Part shown: positions 8,175 through 17,296 of the stretch, piece after piece
How positions within the stretch are numbered: the first letter of the stretch is position 1
Layout of the letters: the number at the start of each line of letters is the position of its first letter
NCBI GenBank assembly: GCA_036652795.1
Contig: JAVVVD010000005.1
Coordinates: forward strand, 62,001 to 126,000
DNA from: JAVVVD01 sp036652795
Lineage (GTDB): Bacteria > Bacillota > Clostridia > Christensenellales > CAG-138
DNA length: 64,000 nt
Reading direction: 5' to 3'
Position numbers and translations under genes: made by a program
The notes under the pieces: generated by a model
The model's input: only the letters and a program-made list of their open reading frames with translations
What the model was told of the DNA's origin: nothing
Databases searched by the model: none

Positions 8175-9005
8175 ATGGCCATTGGAGTGATCGATATAGG
8201 GAGCAATTCTATCAGATACATGGGATCGGGCGGTAAACAGCTCACCACCACCCGCCTTGCCGCAGGCTTAGATGAGCATGGCATGTTACGTAAAGAGAAT
8301 ATGTGCCGCAGCATCGATGCGATACGCACTTACGTTGCTTTAGCACGTGCTCAAGGACTTACCCCCTACGCCTATGCCACAAGTGCTGTACGCGACGCTA
8401 TCAACCGCGATGAATTCGTTGGGCGTGTACTGAGCGAATGTGGAATAGCTGTTGATGTGCTCACAGGAGAGCGCGAAGCGCATTATGCCTACCTTGGCGC
8501 AGCGGACGGTGATGGCGGTTTGCTTGACATAGGCGGCGGCAGCAGCCAGCTTATAACCGGCGGCTTTTCCGCAAGCTATCCAATGGGCTGTGTGCGCGCC
8601 ATGGAGGCTATTTCAGGCGATACTCTTGAGGCGCTTTCCGCTTCGCTCGCAGCCGTATGCGGACCGTTATATCGTTTTGCGCGCATATTCACCCCACACT
8701 GGACAGGCGTTGGCGGCACTATCACCACACTAGCCGCATTTAAACTTGGTCTTTCCACCTATGATAGCGTTGCCATATCAACATGCGTACTCACGCAGGG
8801 CGATGTAAGTTCGCTCATCCATGCCATATATTCCATTGGCGCAGCGGCGCGCTCAGTTCATCCACTGCTTGCCCAGCGGCATGACGTGATAGTTCCTGGC
8901 GCACTGCTGCTTGACTACATAATGCACGGTATGGGCATATCATCCCTATCCGTATCTGACAGGGATGGTATGGAGGGATATGCCATGTATATTGCGCAGC
9001 TGTGA
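8175..9005 (+). CDS. Ppx/GppA family phosphatase (exopolyphosphatase-like)
   Basis: This 276-residue protein of the actin-like ATPase fold shows DIGSNSIRYMG near the N-terminus, TSAVRDA and the second phosphate-binding loop LLDIGGGSSQL (about residues 116-126). Members hydrolyse polyphosphate or pppGpp. The protein is short and lacks the C-terminal HD-type domain of E. coli Ppx, as do many clostridial homologues encoded beside divIC. An AGGGAG site lies upstream. Whether polyphosphate or a guanosine nucleotide is the substrate cannot be told from sequence. Confidence 0.88.
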   Translation: MAIGVIDIGSNSIRYMGSGGKQLTTTRLAAGLDEHGMLRKENMCRSIDAIRTYVALARAQGLTPYAYATSAVRDAINRDEFVGRVLSECGIAVDVLTGEREAHYAYLGAADGDGGLLDIGGGSSQLITGGFSASYPMGCVRAMEAISGDTLEALSASLAAVCGPLYRFARIFTPHWTGVGGTITTLAAFKLGLSTYDSVAISTCVLTQGDVSSLIHAIYSIGAAARSVHPLLAQRHDVIVPGALLLDYIMHGMGISSLSVSDRDGMEGYAMYIAQL

Positions 9006-9006
9006 T

Positions 9007-10284
9007 CTAATCACATCCAGCCAATACCATCAGCAGCGCCAGCGCCAGAACATCCGCGCTCCCGCCGGGGCTTAGATTTTTTTCTATACACGCGTCATCC
9101 AGCGCTTCAAGCTCGCTAAGCCTACGTTCTTCAGGCAGCGCACATATCCTTTTTGCTTGCCGCTGCACAAATCTCAAGCCATCCATACCGCCGCGATGCA
9201 AAAGATTTGTGTCCGTAAGCTCCGCCATAATATGCGGCAGCGTAAGTGCCGATGCCATAAGCTCATCATGCCCTTGCATGTAACCGCGCAATATCTGCGC
9301 GGCCCTTCGTGCTGATGGAAAGCCCAATGCCGCCTCACCCCGTGCTCCGCTAACACCATATGCAGCACATGCCTTTGCGCCATTAGTGTTCAAATCGTCC
9401 ACTGTCAGGTCGCTTTTAACAAGCGCCATCACCGTTTCAGCCGCGCTTAACCCATCATTAACCAAACACATAGCTTCTGCGCACAGGAATAGACCCATAC
9501 AGTATATTGCGCCGCGATGCGTATTTACACCGCCAGTAGCGTAAAGCATACGCGTTTGCGCTTCAATTCCAAGTATTCGAAGTCGCCGCATAATGTCTGC
9601 GACATTTTTGTTGCGCAGGCCCAACAAAATCGAATCATTAAAAAAACCGCCCAGCACATCTATGCTGCGCAGGAACATGTCCATATTCATATCCTTGTGT
9701 GCGCCGCAATTTCGTCTATCCACAAGCCCCGGTTTAGGGGTAGTGCATACCTCCAACGTTAATGCATTACGCGCAAGCTGCGCATAATATTCTGCGGCAA
9801 AGTCACTCAAGAGCGCCTGCTGGGCATTTTTAACACTCTCCAGCCCATGCGCACGGCTGCGCGCGCACACTGCGGCAATCTGCCCGCATATCAGGCAGCT
9901 TCTTGGTATTTGGCGCTCCAGCTTACGCCCGTCGGCGCCTATCACATCCATATCAAACAAGCGCGCAACCGGCGAGCGCTGCTCTATTTCAACGGCAGCA
10001 TGTTTTATCTGCTCAGCATCGCCATCAAAAACAAAATACGCCTCAGGCCCCGTTATATGCATCTCCCTGCGCTCGCATCTGTGCGCAAAAGGCAGCGCCG
10101 CAATGCTGCGCATTCCATCATCAAACGCAAGGCGTATCAGCGGCGAATCCTTCACCTCTCCTGCGATATTCATTGTAAAGCAAAGCTGCGGCAGGCCAAA
10201 TTCATTCGTCAGCCGTCTCTGTTTTTCCGCACGCCGCTCGCGTGCGCATAGCATTTCATCCAATGTGATCTCTAATATACTCAA
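9007..10284 (-). CDS. citXG: Fused CitX-CitG: citrate lyase prosthetic-group transferase and precursor synthase
   Basis: The N-terminal part (about residues 1-170) is CitX-like, with ITLDEMLCARERRAEKQ and SPVARLFDMDVIG. The rest is CitG-like, with TPKPGLVDRRNCGAHKDM. CitG makes triphosphoribosyl-dephospho-CoA and CitX attaches it to the CitD acyl carrier protein of citrate lyase. I chose a TTG start at 10284 because GGAGA lies 6 bases upstream and the frame then gives the normal CitX opening (425 residues); it overlaps citC by 29 bases. An open frame extends further upstream but only as citC shadow. No citD, citE or citF is present in the window. Confidence 0.87.
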   Translation of the reverse strand: MSILEITLDEMLCARERRAEKQRRLTNEFGLPQLCFTMNIAGEVKDSPLIRLAFDDGMRSIAALPFAHRCERREMHITGPEAYFVFDGDAEQIKHAAVEIEQRSPVARLFDMDVIGADGRKLERQIPRSCLICGQIAAVCARSRAHGLESVKNAQQALLSDFAAEYYAQLARNALTLEVCTTPKPGLVDRRNCGAHKDMNMDMFLRSIDVLGGFFNDSILLGLRNKNVADIMRRLRILGIEAQTRMLYATGGVNTHRGAIYCMGLFLCAEAMCLVNDGLSAAETVMALVKSDLTVDDLNTNGAKACAAYGVSGARGEAALGFPSARRAAQILRGYMQGHDELMASALTLPHIMAELTDTNLLHRGGMDGLRFVQRQAKRICALPEERRLSELEALDDACIEKNLSPGGSADVLALALLMVLAGCD

Positions 10285-11224
10285 ACGTCGTCTCCGGCAC
10301 CATAGTGCGCAGTTTTTCAAGCTCTCCATCCGCCATAAGCGCGCGCACCTTGCTCGCACTTATCCCATCCGTACGCGTGAATTCCACCAGTTCTATGCCC
10401 TCCTGCGGCAAAAGCTCCGCCATCCTGTGATTGTATGCCGCCGTAAGCGGTGAAAATGGCTCACTGCCCACAAAGCGCGTAGTTATACCAAGCGGCTTTG
10501 CTATGCGCTTGGCAAACAGCGCAATGTCCATATCGGCCCGTATATCATCAACGCGCTGTATATCCTTTATAAAATAATCTGGAAATGTCGCATATGAAAC
10601 AAGATATTCGCAGCTTTTACACACAATGGCATTTTTTATATGCGCTACCCCATCTCTAACGAGTTTAAGCCTTACACCGCATGAAAAATCAGATCTATCC
10701 TCGCTCACTACAAACACATACAGCGCATCGCAGCGCGCAGCGGCCTGCGTCACAAGCGAAAGATGTCCATTCGTAAACGGATTAGCGTTGAGCACCACAG
10801 CGCCTACATTGCCGTGCGCCTTTGGCAGCGATGCGATAAACGAGTCGATGCCATTACGCTTGTTTTCCATCATAAGCATGTTGTCTGTGGCGCAGATCTC
10901 ATAAAAGCCAAGTGAAACGAATATGCGCGCATTCTCCGGTTTTGTATATAGAAACAAGTGCGTAAGTCCGCAGCGCATAGCATGGGCTATCAGTTCACTC
11001 ACAATACTAGCGCATATGCCCTCGCCCGCAAGGCGTTCATCCACCGCAATGTACTTTAGCACACAGCCCGCAAGCGCGCCACAGCCCGTTAGGCGCTCTC
11101 CATCATAGCAACGCACCATGTAGTCCGCATCCGGCCTGTACCGTATATCCCTGCGGCTTAAAAACTCCGCTATTTCGACCTGTTCTAAGCTCGTCGGCTT
11201 TGTTGTGATAAGTTCTGCGTACAT
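10256..11224 (-). CDS. citC: [Citrate (pro-3S)-lyase] ligase with N-terminal GNAT-like domain
   Basis: This 322-residue protein has an N-terminal acetyltransferase-like region (about 1-115) and a C-terminal nucleotidyltransferase domain with NPFTNGHLSLV (the HxGH-type motif) and ISASKVRALMADGE. CitC acetylates the citrate lyase acyl carrier protein with ATP and acetate, switching the enzyme on. It is co-transcribed with the overlapping citXG gene. A GGGAGG site lies upstream. A TetR-family gene diverges from it about 100 bases away and is the likely local regulator. Confidence 0.9.
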   Translation of the reverse strand: MYAELITTKPTSLEQVEIAEFLSRRDIRYRPDADYMVRCYDGERLTGCGALAGCVLKYIAVDERLAGEGICASIVSELIAHAMRCGLTHLFLYTKPENARIFVSLGFYEICATDNMLMMENKRNGIDSFIASLPKAHGNVGAVVLNANPFTNGHLSLVTQAAARCDALYVFVVSEDRSDFSCGVRLKLVRDGVAHIKNAIVCKSCEYLVSYATFPDYFIKDIQRVDDIRADMDIALFAKRIAKPLGITTRFVGSEPFSPLTAAYNHRMAELLPQEGIELVEFTRTDGISASKVRALMADGELEKLRTMVPETTFEYIRDHIG

Positions 11225-11255
11225 ACTGACTTTTACCTCCCATAGGCTTGCTTTT

Positions 11256-11300
11256 TTTACACCATGTATCTATACTGTTATATACGGTCGGTCAGTCGGC
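11256..11300 (+). promoter_or_regulatory. Promoter and probable operator of the TetR-family gene
   Basis: TTTACA (11256-11261) and TATATA (11279-11284) are separated by 17 bases. Directly downstream, around the expected transcription start, GGTCGGTCAGTCGGC (11286-11300) contains repeated GTCGG units, the kind of GC-rich element bound by TetR regulators. Autoregulation is inferred from position only. Confidence 0.5.
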
Positions 11301-11323
11301 TGAATACATTAGGTGGTGTACTT

Positions 11324-11884
11324 ATGCCGCGCAATCATGGTGAATTCGACAGCGTTAGCGACGCTATACTCAGTACCGCGGCTCGCCTGTTCACCCAGAA
11401 CGGTATCCACGGCACCAGCCTTAACGATATTGCCAAGGAAGCAAATCTATCCAAAGGCACACTGTACTATTATTATCCCGCAAAGGAACAGCTTGTGCTG
11501 GACATAGCAAGCCAGAACATAGCTAATATCACGGATGTGGTGTTTGCATGGGTGGATTCGCTGATGCGCGATGAGGCGTTGCGCCCCGCCGTGGCCAGGC
11601 TGCTAAATACGCTTACTGAGGATACGCACCGTATGCGGCTGCACATTGTGCTGTGCACTGAATCTGCCTGTGGCAATTCATCGCTTCAATCCCTGCTCGG
11701 CGATGCATACCGTGAATGGACAGTTATGCTTGAGGTTGGTACGTTAAAGCTCCAATCCCAAAATTCCAAACTGGTGCATTCAAGAGCGCAGCTTTTTTTT
11801 GCATGTCTGGATGGGTTTATGCTTCAGAATTCCGCAAAGCTCTCGGATCTGGACAAGTTAACGATTATCGAGCGCCTGTTTTAA
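11324..11884 (+). CDS. TetR/AcrR family transcriptional regulator
   Basis: The N-terminal helix-turn-helix (about residues 10-58) contains AARLFTQNGIHGTSLNDIAK and LSKGTLYYYYPAKEQL, a textbook TetR DNA-binding domain. The C-terminal ligand-binding half is divergent, so the ligand is unknown. I chose the ATG at 11324 (186 residues) because AGGTGG lies 7 bases upstream; the longer open frame from 11264 would include the promoter. It diverges from citC and may control it. Confidence 0.9.
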   Translation: MPRNHGEFDSVSDAILSTAARLFTQNGIHGTSLNDIAKEANLSKGTLYYYYPAKEQLVLDIASQNIANITDVVFAWVDSLMRDEALRPAVARLLNTLTEDTHRMRLHIVLCTESACGNSSLQSLLGDAYREWTVMLEVGTLKLQSQNSKLVHSRAQLFFACLDGFMLQNSAKLSDLDKLTIIERLF

Positions 11885-11909
11885 TAAATCATCCATTCGC
11901 TGTAGCTCA

Positions 11910-12578
11910 CTATTTCGCCATCACAAACCTATACATCGGCGCAAGCTCACGCATCGCCTGCTTTACCTCATCAAGCAGCTCGGGCTGCATTGTGCGCTTT
12001 AGCTGCGTATCATAATAGCTCCAGCTCAGCCCCTTGCGATTGATGTATGGTTTCAATTCCTCCGGCGCATTGGGGAATCTATCCCGCTTATACATTTCGC
12101 CCTCTAAAACATATCTTTTGAGTTTAAGTTCATCCGCCAGCGCAATGAAGCGCGCAGGATCGGCAAGCGCATGTGTGCGCAAGCGCGCCATAAACTCTGG
12201 GTTCCCATTATACATTCCCATACCGTAGCCATAGCCCTTTGTTTCTATCTCAAAATACATCGCGAAGGATTCGCTCACCCGTTCACCCGGGTATTTGTAG
12301 CATAGCCATGCATGATCCCTGTATGGCAGCTTGTTTTTTGAGAACCGCGTATCCCTGTATATGCGTGATATCACGCTTGTAAGCCTAAAGTTGAAATCAG
12401 GGTCTATCTCAATCATCACAGGCGCCAGTTCCTGCGCCATAAGGGTAAGGGGCGCCTTTACATATGTGTTATATCTTTCTTTATTTGCGCTAAAAAATGC
12501 CTTGTCATTATTAAATGCAAGCTCCATCAAAAACATATATGTGTCCGGCGAAAATCCGTTAAAGCTACTCTCGGTCAT
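11910..12578 (-). CDS. DUF2461 family protein
   Basis: The 222-residue protein matches DUF2461 (TIGR02453): FSPDTYMFLMELAFNNDKAFF near the start, then SRIYRDTRFSKNKLPYR and a central aromatic GYGYGMGMYNG segment. Members are widespread, soluble and of unknown function. An AAGGAG site lies 6 bases upstream. It is convergent with the TetR gene and appears to be a single-gene unit between the citrate and lysine clusters. Confidence 0.85.
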   Translation of the reverse strand: MTESSFNGFSPDTYMFLMELAFNNDKAFFSANKERYNTYVKAPLTLMAQELAPVMIEIDPDFNFRLTSVISRIYRDTRFSKNKLPYRDHAWLCYKYPGERVSESFAMYFEIETKGYGYGMGMYNGNPEFMARLRTHALADPARFIALADELKLKRYVLEGEMYKRDRFPNAPEELKPYINRKGLSWSYYDTQLKRTMQPELLDEVKQAMRELAPMYRFVMAK

Positions 12579-12641
12579 CTGTGTCTCCTTTTGCTTGATC
12601 TCCCCATATTATATCAGCTTTAACGCACATGTAAACACAAA

Positions 12642-12665
12642 GGGACGGCACATTGCTGCCGTCCC
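12642..12665 (-). terminator. Terminator of the lysine fermentation operon
   Basis: A 9-bp perfect stem GGGACGGCA / TGCCGTCCC with a 6-base loop is followed on the minus strand by TTTGTGTTT, just after the etfA stop. Confidence 0.8.
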
Positions 12666-12684
12666 CTTGCAAAGCGTGTACGAT

Positions 12685-13692
12685 TTATTTTACCGCTTTT
12701 TCCGCCTTATACTTTTTGAGCGCATCGGTTAGCTTCGGCACTATCACATTCAGATCTCCAACTATACCAAGATCCGCCACATCGAATATCGGGGCCGTGT
12801 TGTTCTTATTTATAGCCACAATATATTCGGCCTCCTCCATACCCGCAAGGTGCTGTATCGCGCCTGATATACCGCACGCCATATACAGGTTGGGATGCAC
12901 TGTTTTTCCTGTTTGGCCCACCTGCCTGTCGCGCTCGATCCAGCCCGCATCCACACATGCACGCGATGAGGATACCTCGCCGCCGATCACTTCTGCCAGT
13001 TCGCGCAGTATCGAGAATTTTTCAGGATTACCAAGCCCGCGGCCGCCTGAAACCAATATCTTGGCCTCGGTAATATCGGTGGTCTTTTTTTCGCCCTTTA
13101 CAACCTTTAATATTTTGACGTTCATGTCTGCTTGAGTAAACTCTATTGCAAACTTTGTCACTTTACCCTTATGGCCCGCATCCTTTGCCATCGCCTTCAT
13201 CACGCCAGGACGCACCGTGGCCATCTGCGGCCTGTGATCTGCGCACACTATTGTTGCCATTATATTGCCGCCAAACGCAGGGCGCGTCATAAGCAGCAGC
13301 TTGGTATCCGGATCAATATCCAACTTTGTGCAATCCGCCGTAAGTCCCGTGTGTACGCGCGCAGACACGCGCGGCGCAAGGTCACGGCCTATGCTGGTTG
13401 CGCCATATAGCATTATGTTGGGCTTTAGCTGCTTTATCACTGCATCAACCGCTTTTGCGTACGGCTCCGTTACGTATTCTGCCAACATGGCATCATCCAC
13501 AAGTATGACCTCATCCGCACCATAGGCTATAAGATCATTTGCGCGCGCGCTCACGTTATGCCCCAGCAACACCGCCACAACCTGTTCACCAAGATCGCCT
13601 GCAAGTTCCCTTGCCTTGCCGATAAGCTCCAATGATACCTTTTGCAGTACACCATCACGCTGCTCGGCAAATACGAAGATATTCTTACTCAT
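12685..13692 (-). CDS. etfA: Electron transfer flavoprotein, alpha subunit
   Basis: This 335-residue protein ends with the FAD-binding domain signature ILVSGGRGLGNPEKF and AINKNNTAPIFDVADLGIVGD typical of EtfA. With EtfB it carries electrons to butyryl-CoA dehydrogenase; in Clostridia the complex bifurcates electrons from NADH to crotonyl-CoA and ferredoxin. It is the last gene of the lysine operon, 12 bases after etfB, with a GGAGG site. Bifurcation is known for the family and inferred here. Confidence 0.95.
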   Translation of the reverse strand: MSKNIFVFAEQRDGVLQKVSLELIGKARELAGDLGEQVVAVLLGHNVSARANDLIAYGADEVILVDDAMLAEYVTEPYAKAVDAVIKQLKPNIMLYGATSIGRDLAPRVSARVHTGLTADCTKLDIDPDTKLLLMTRPAFGGNIMATIVCADHRPQMATVRPGVMKAMAKDAGHKGKVTKFAIEFTQADMNVKILKVVKGEKKTTDITEAKILVSGGRGLGNPEKFSILRELAEVIGGEVSSSRACVDAGWIERDRQVGQTGKTVHPNLYMACGISGAIQHLAGMEEAEYIVAINKNNTAPIFDVADLGIVGDLNVIVPKLTDALKKYKAEKAVK

Positions 13693-13704
13693 TGTATGGC
13701 CTCC

Positions 13705-14493
13705 TTATATGATGTACTTTTCTGCAAGCTTGTCTATTATTATCTGTACGGCCTCGTCAGGCTCTACCTCGAACTTTTGACCCAATCCCTTGGCCTGTTT
13801 GGTAAAGCTCTGCTTAACGCGCGTAGGCGAGCCTGCAAGGCCAATGTTGGCCTTATCCACTGTGCCCTCCAGCTCAGCCAATGTGAATTTTCTAACCTCT
13901 TTTTCATATGCGTCAAACACGCCGGCCACGTTCATATAGCGCGGCGCAGCCAACTCAGCAAGCGCGGTTATAAGGCATGGTAGCTTGACCTCTATAATAT
14001 GGTATCTGTCCTCAAACTGGCGGCGCAGCACGATTTTACCATCGCCAACGCTCTCCACTCCCTCAACATAGCTAACCTGTGGCAGACCAAGATGCTCCGC
14101 TATCTGCGGCCCCACCTGCGCCGTATCACCATCTATAGCCTGCCGTCCAGCTACTATAAGATCGTAATCCAGCTTTTTCAGCGCTGCCGCTATCGTGGAG
14201 CTGGTGGCCCAAGTATCCGCGCCGCCGAATGCGCGGTCTGTCACCAATATTGCATCGTCAGCACCCATTGCCAGCGCCTCGCGCAGCGCAACATCCGCCT
14301 GTGGCGGCCCCATCGACACCACGGTTACCGTTCCACCCACCTGCTCACGGATTCGCAGTGCAGCCTCAAGACCCGCCTTATCATCAGGGTTAATGATGCT
14401 GGGGATGCCATCGCGTATCAGCGTGTTTGTCACCGGGTCCAGCTTGACCTCGGTGGTATCCGGCACCTGCTTCATGCAAACTACTATTTTCAT
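13705..14493 (-). CDS. etfB: Electron transfer flavoprotein, beta subunit
   Basis: The 262-residue protein starts MKIVVCMKQVPDTTEVKLDP and contains IVAGRQAIDGDTAQVGPQIAEHL, the EtfB signature region. It binds nucleotide (AMP, or the bifurcating FAD in clostridial forms) and pairs with EtfA. A GAGGGGG site lies upstream, and bcd is just before it, the standard bcd-etfB-etfA order. Confidence 0.95.
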   Translation of the reverse strand: MKIVVCMKQVPDTTEVKLDPVTNTLIRDGIPSIINPDDKAGLEAALRIREQVGGTVTVVSMGPPQADVALREALAMGADDAILVTDRAFGGADTWATSSTIAAALKKLDYDLIVAGRQAIDGDTAQVGPQIAEHLGLPQVSYVEGVESVGDGKIVLRRQFEDRYHIIEVKLPCLITALAELAAPRYMNVAGVFDAYEKEVRKFTLAELEGTVDKANIGLAGSPTRVKQSFTKQAKGLGQKFEVEPDEAVQIIIDKLAEKYII

Positions 14494-14507
14494 CTTTTAA
14501 TACCCCC

Positions 14508-15650
14508 TCAGTTGACCTTAAGGGCAGAGGCTATAACCATGCGCTGAACCTCACTCGTGCCCTCGTAGATCTCTGTTATCTTTGCATCGCGCATCATGCG
14601 TTCCACCGGATACTCGCGCGTATAGCCGTAGCCGCCAAACAGCTGCACGGCCCTTCTTGTGACATCGCTTGCGGCCTCTGATGCAAACAGTTTGGCAATA
14701 GCCGCTTCCATTGAATATTTATCTCCGCTCTGCTTCTTCATAGCGGCTGAATACACCAAAAGCTGCGACGCCGCCATACGGGTATGCATGTCCGCAATCT
14801 GGAACTGCGTATTCTGCATCTGCGAAAGCCGCTTGTTGAACTGTTTGCGTTCCTTAACGTACTTGATCGTTTCCTCTACGGCGCCTTCGCCTATGCCAAG
14901 TGCCTGCGCGGCTATGCCTATTCGTCCGCCATCCAGCGTTTTCATGGCTATACCAAACCCTTTGCCCTCTGCGCCCAACAGGTTTTCAGCAGGTACTATG
15001 CAGTTTTCCATGATAAGCTCACAGGTAGCGCTGCCTCGTATACCCATCTTCTTTTCTTTCTTACCAACTGAAAAGCCCGGGAAGTCTGATTCAACTATAA
15101 ACGCGGAAATTCCCTTTGTGCCCGCCGCTTTATCCGTCATAGCAAATATAATATATACCTGCGCATATCCTGCATTGGTGATAAACACCTTTGTGCCGTT
15201 TAGCACATAATGATCGCCGTCTTTTACCGCCTTGGTCTGTTGACCCGAGGCATCCGTGCCTGCGCCCGGCTCTGTCAAGCCGAAAGCACCAAGCCATTCG
15301 CCCGAAAGCAGTTTAGGTAGGTATTGACGCTTTTGCTCCTCTGTTCCATGCTCAAATATCGGGGCGCAGCATAGCGATGTATGCGCCGATACAATAACTC
15401 CCGTTGTGCCGCATACCTTACTCAGCTCCTCTACCGCCATAACGTACGCAAGCACATCGCCGCCAGCGCCGCCATATTCCTTCGGGAATGGTATGCCCAT
15501 AAAACCGTATCTGCCCAGCTTCTCAACTGTTTCCACGGGGAAGCGTTCTTCCTCGTCTATGTCCTCAGCCAGTGGCTTGACTTCGTTTTCCGCGAATTTA
15601 CGGTACATCTCACGAAGCAGAAGATGCTGCTTTGAAAGCGTGAAATCCAT
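14508..15650 (-). CDS. bcd: Acyl-CoA dehydrogenase (butyryl-CoA dehydrogenase)
   Basis: The 380-residue flavoprotein has the complete short-chain acyl-CoA dehydrogenase fold: MDFTLSKQHLLLREMYRKF at the start, the FAD-binding FGLTEPGAGTDASG segment and the C-terminal IYEGTSEVQRMVIA, whose Glu is the catalytic base in Bcd. It reduces crotonyl-CoA to butyryl-CoA with EtfAB. Here the crotonyl-CoA comes from lysine through Kal. The gene lies between hbd and etfB with a GGAGG site. Confidence 0.95.
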   Translation of the reverse strand: MDFTLSKQHLLLREMYRKFAENEVKPLAEDIDEEERFPVETVEKLGRYGFMGIPFPKEYGGAGGDVLAYVMAVEELSKVCGTTGVIVSAHTSLCCAPIFEHGTEEQKRQYLPKLLSGEWLGAFGLTEPGAGTDASGQQTKAVKDGDHYVLNGTKVFITNAGYAQVYIIFAMTDKAAGTKGISAFIVESDFPGFSVGKKEKKMGIRGSATCELIMENCIVPAENLLGAEGKGFGIAMKTLDGGRIGIAAQALGIGEGAVEETIKYVKERKQFNKRLSQMQNTQFQIADMHTRMAASQLLVYSAAMKKQSGDKYSMEAAIAKLFASEAASDVTRRAVQLFGGYGYTREYPVERMMRDAKITEIYEGTSEVQRMVIASALKVN

Positions 15651-15671
15651 ACTTTCCTCCTTAAAATTTGC

Positions 15672-16517
15672 TCAGGATCTATATTCGTAAAAGCCCATTC
15701 CGGACTTTTTGCCCAGTGTTCCAGCACGCACCATTTTGCGCAGCAGTGTGTGCGCACGGTATTTGTCATCGTGCAGTTCATCATACAGTGTATCCATTAT
15801 AGCCAGCACCACATCCAACCCGATCATGTCACCCAACGCCAGCGGACCCATCGGATGATTGCAGCCCAACTGCATTGCAGTATCTATATTAGCAGGTGTT
15901 GCAACGCCAGTCGCAACCAATCCCACAGCCTCGTTTATCATTGGCACAAGCAGCCTGTTCACCACAAATCCTGGGCTTTCATTCACCTCCACAGGCGTTT
16001 TACCCATGCTTTGCGCCATGTGCATTATCGTCTGCACGGTTGCGTCCGATGTATGCGCGCCGCGGATTACCTCAACCAATTTCATAACAGTTGCCGGATT
16101 AAAAAAGTGCATACCTATAAACCTATCCGCGCGTTTGGTAGCTGAGGCTATCAGCGTTATTGATATGCTGGATGTATTTGTGGCAAATATCGTATCCTCA
16201 CGGCATATGCCCTCTAGCTTTGCAAATGCTTCACGTTTTACGGCTGCGTTTTCCACCACAGCTTCCAGCACAAGCTCCACATTTGCGGCATCCTCCATGG
16301 CAGTGGTAAAGCATATGCTCTCCCTCAGCGCATTCGCTTCAGGTAGGCTTAGCTTGCCACGTTGCACCCTCGCATCCAGCGATTCTGCAAGCCGCTTCCG
16401 TGCAGCGCCTATTATCTCATCGTTGATATCGCGCACAGTGACCACGTTGCCCGAAACCCCGAATGCCTGCGCAATATCCAGTCCCATACGCCCGGCGCCA
16501 AGCACGAATACGTGCAT
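15672..16517 (-). CDS. hbd: 3-hydroxybutyryl-CoA dehydrogenase
   Basis: The 281-residue protein opens with a Rossmann NAD(P) loop (VLGAGRMGLDIAQAFG) and contains GMHFFNPATVMKLVEVI, with the catalytic-type His, and the dimerisation segment NESPGFVVNRLL. It reduces acetoacetyl-CoA to 3-hydroxybutyryl-CoA. In the lysine pathway it lets acetoacetate released by Kce enter butyrate synthesis once activated to its CoA ester. It lies two bases downstream of crt. Confidence 0.95.
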   Translation of the reverse strand: MHVFVLGAGRMGLDIAQAFGVSGNVVTVRDINDEIIGAARKRLAESLDARVQRGKLSLPEANALRESICFTTAMEDAANVELVLEAVVENAAVKREAFAKLEGICREDTIFATNTSSISITLIASATKRADRFIGMHFFNPATVMKLVEVIRGAHTSDATVQTIMHMAQSMGKTPVEVNESPGFVVNRLLVPMINEAVGLVATGVATPANIDTAMQLGCNHPMGPLALGDMIGLDVVLAIMDTLYDELHDDKYRAHTLLRKMVRAGTLGKKSGMGFYEYRS

Positions 16518-16519
16518 CG

Positions 16520-17296
16520 TTATTCCCCCTTAAATTCACCGCGCGGCGTCTTATCAATGAACGCGCGCATGGCCATTTTTTGGTCGTTGGTATCGAAGCA
16601 CCTTGAGAATACATCCGATTCAAAATCAAGGTCGCCATCCATAAAGCGCTCTATTCTGCGGCTCATAGCAATCTTGCACAGATGTACTGCCTTAGGCGCG
16701 TTGCTTGCTATTATCTGTGCCATGTCCATCGCCGCGTCCATAAGCTTATCATCCTCGTAAACCTCGTTCACAAGCCGCATACGCTTAGCTTCATCCGCGC
16801 TTACATGCTTACCCGTAAGCGCAAGCTGCATTGCGTTGGCTACGCCTATCACGCGTGGTAAGCGTTGCGTGCCGCCAAAGCCAGGCACTATACCTATGCC
16901 AACCTCCGGCTGCCCTATGCGTGCGCTCTTCGCAGCGAGCCGTATATCGCAGCACAGCGCCAACTCACAGCCGCCGCCCAGCGCATAGCCGTTTATTGCG
17001 GCAATCACCGGTATATACAGTTCGTCTACACGCCTAAACGCATTGTGTCCCGCATCCGCAAACGCCTTAGCCTGTGTTCTATCCAGATCCACCATCTCTG
17101 AGATGTCTGCACCCGCAGCAAACGCCTTGCCTGCGCCGGTTATAATCAGTACACGTATTTCAGTGTCCCTCTCAACCGACTCGGCAGTTCGTTCAAGATC
17201 TCGCAACAACTCCATATTAATCGCATTGAAGCTTTTGGGGCGATTTAGCGTAAGTATGGCTATATCGCCCCGTTTTTCTAAAACTACATTATTCAT
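16520..17296 (-). CDS. crt: Enoyl-CoA hydratase (crotonase)
   Basis: This 258-residue crotonase-fold protein has the oxyanion-hole segments GKAFAAGADISEM and ALGGGCELALCCDIRLA, and QPEVGIGIVPGFGGTQRLPR with the catalytic Glu region. It dehydrates 3-hydroxybutyryl-CoA to crotonyl-CoA. The ATG directly abuts the kamE stop (TAG then ATG) with no good ribosome site, so translation is probably coupled to kamE. Confidence 0.94.
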   Translation of the reverse strand: MNNVVLEKRGDIAILTLNRPKSFNAINMELLRDLERTAESVERDTEIRVLIITGAGKAFAAGADISEMVDLDRTQAKAFADAGHNAFRRVDELYIPVIAAINGYALGGGCELALCCDIRLAAKSARIGQPEVGIGIVPGFGGTQRLPRVIGVANAMQLALTGKHVSADEAKRMRLVNEVYEDDKLMDAAMDMAQIIASNAPKAVHLCKIAMSRRIERFMDGDLDFESDVFSRCFDTNDQKMAMRAFIDKTPRGEFKGE

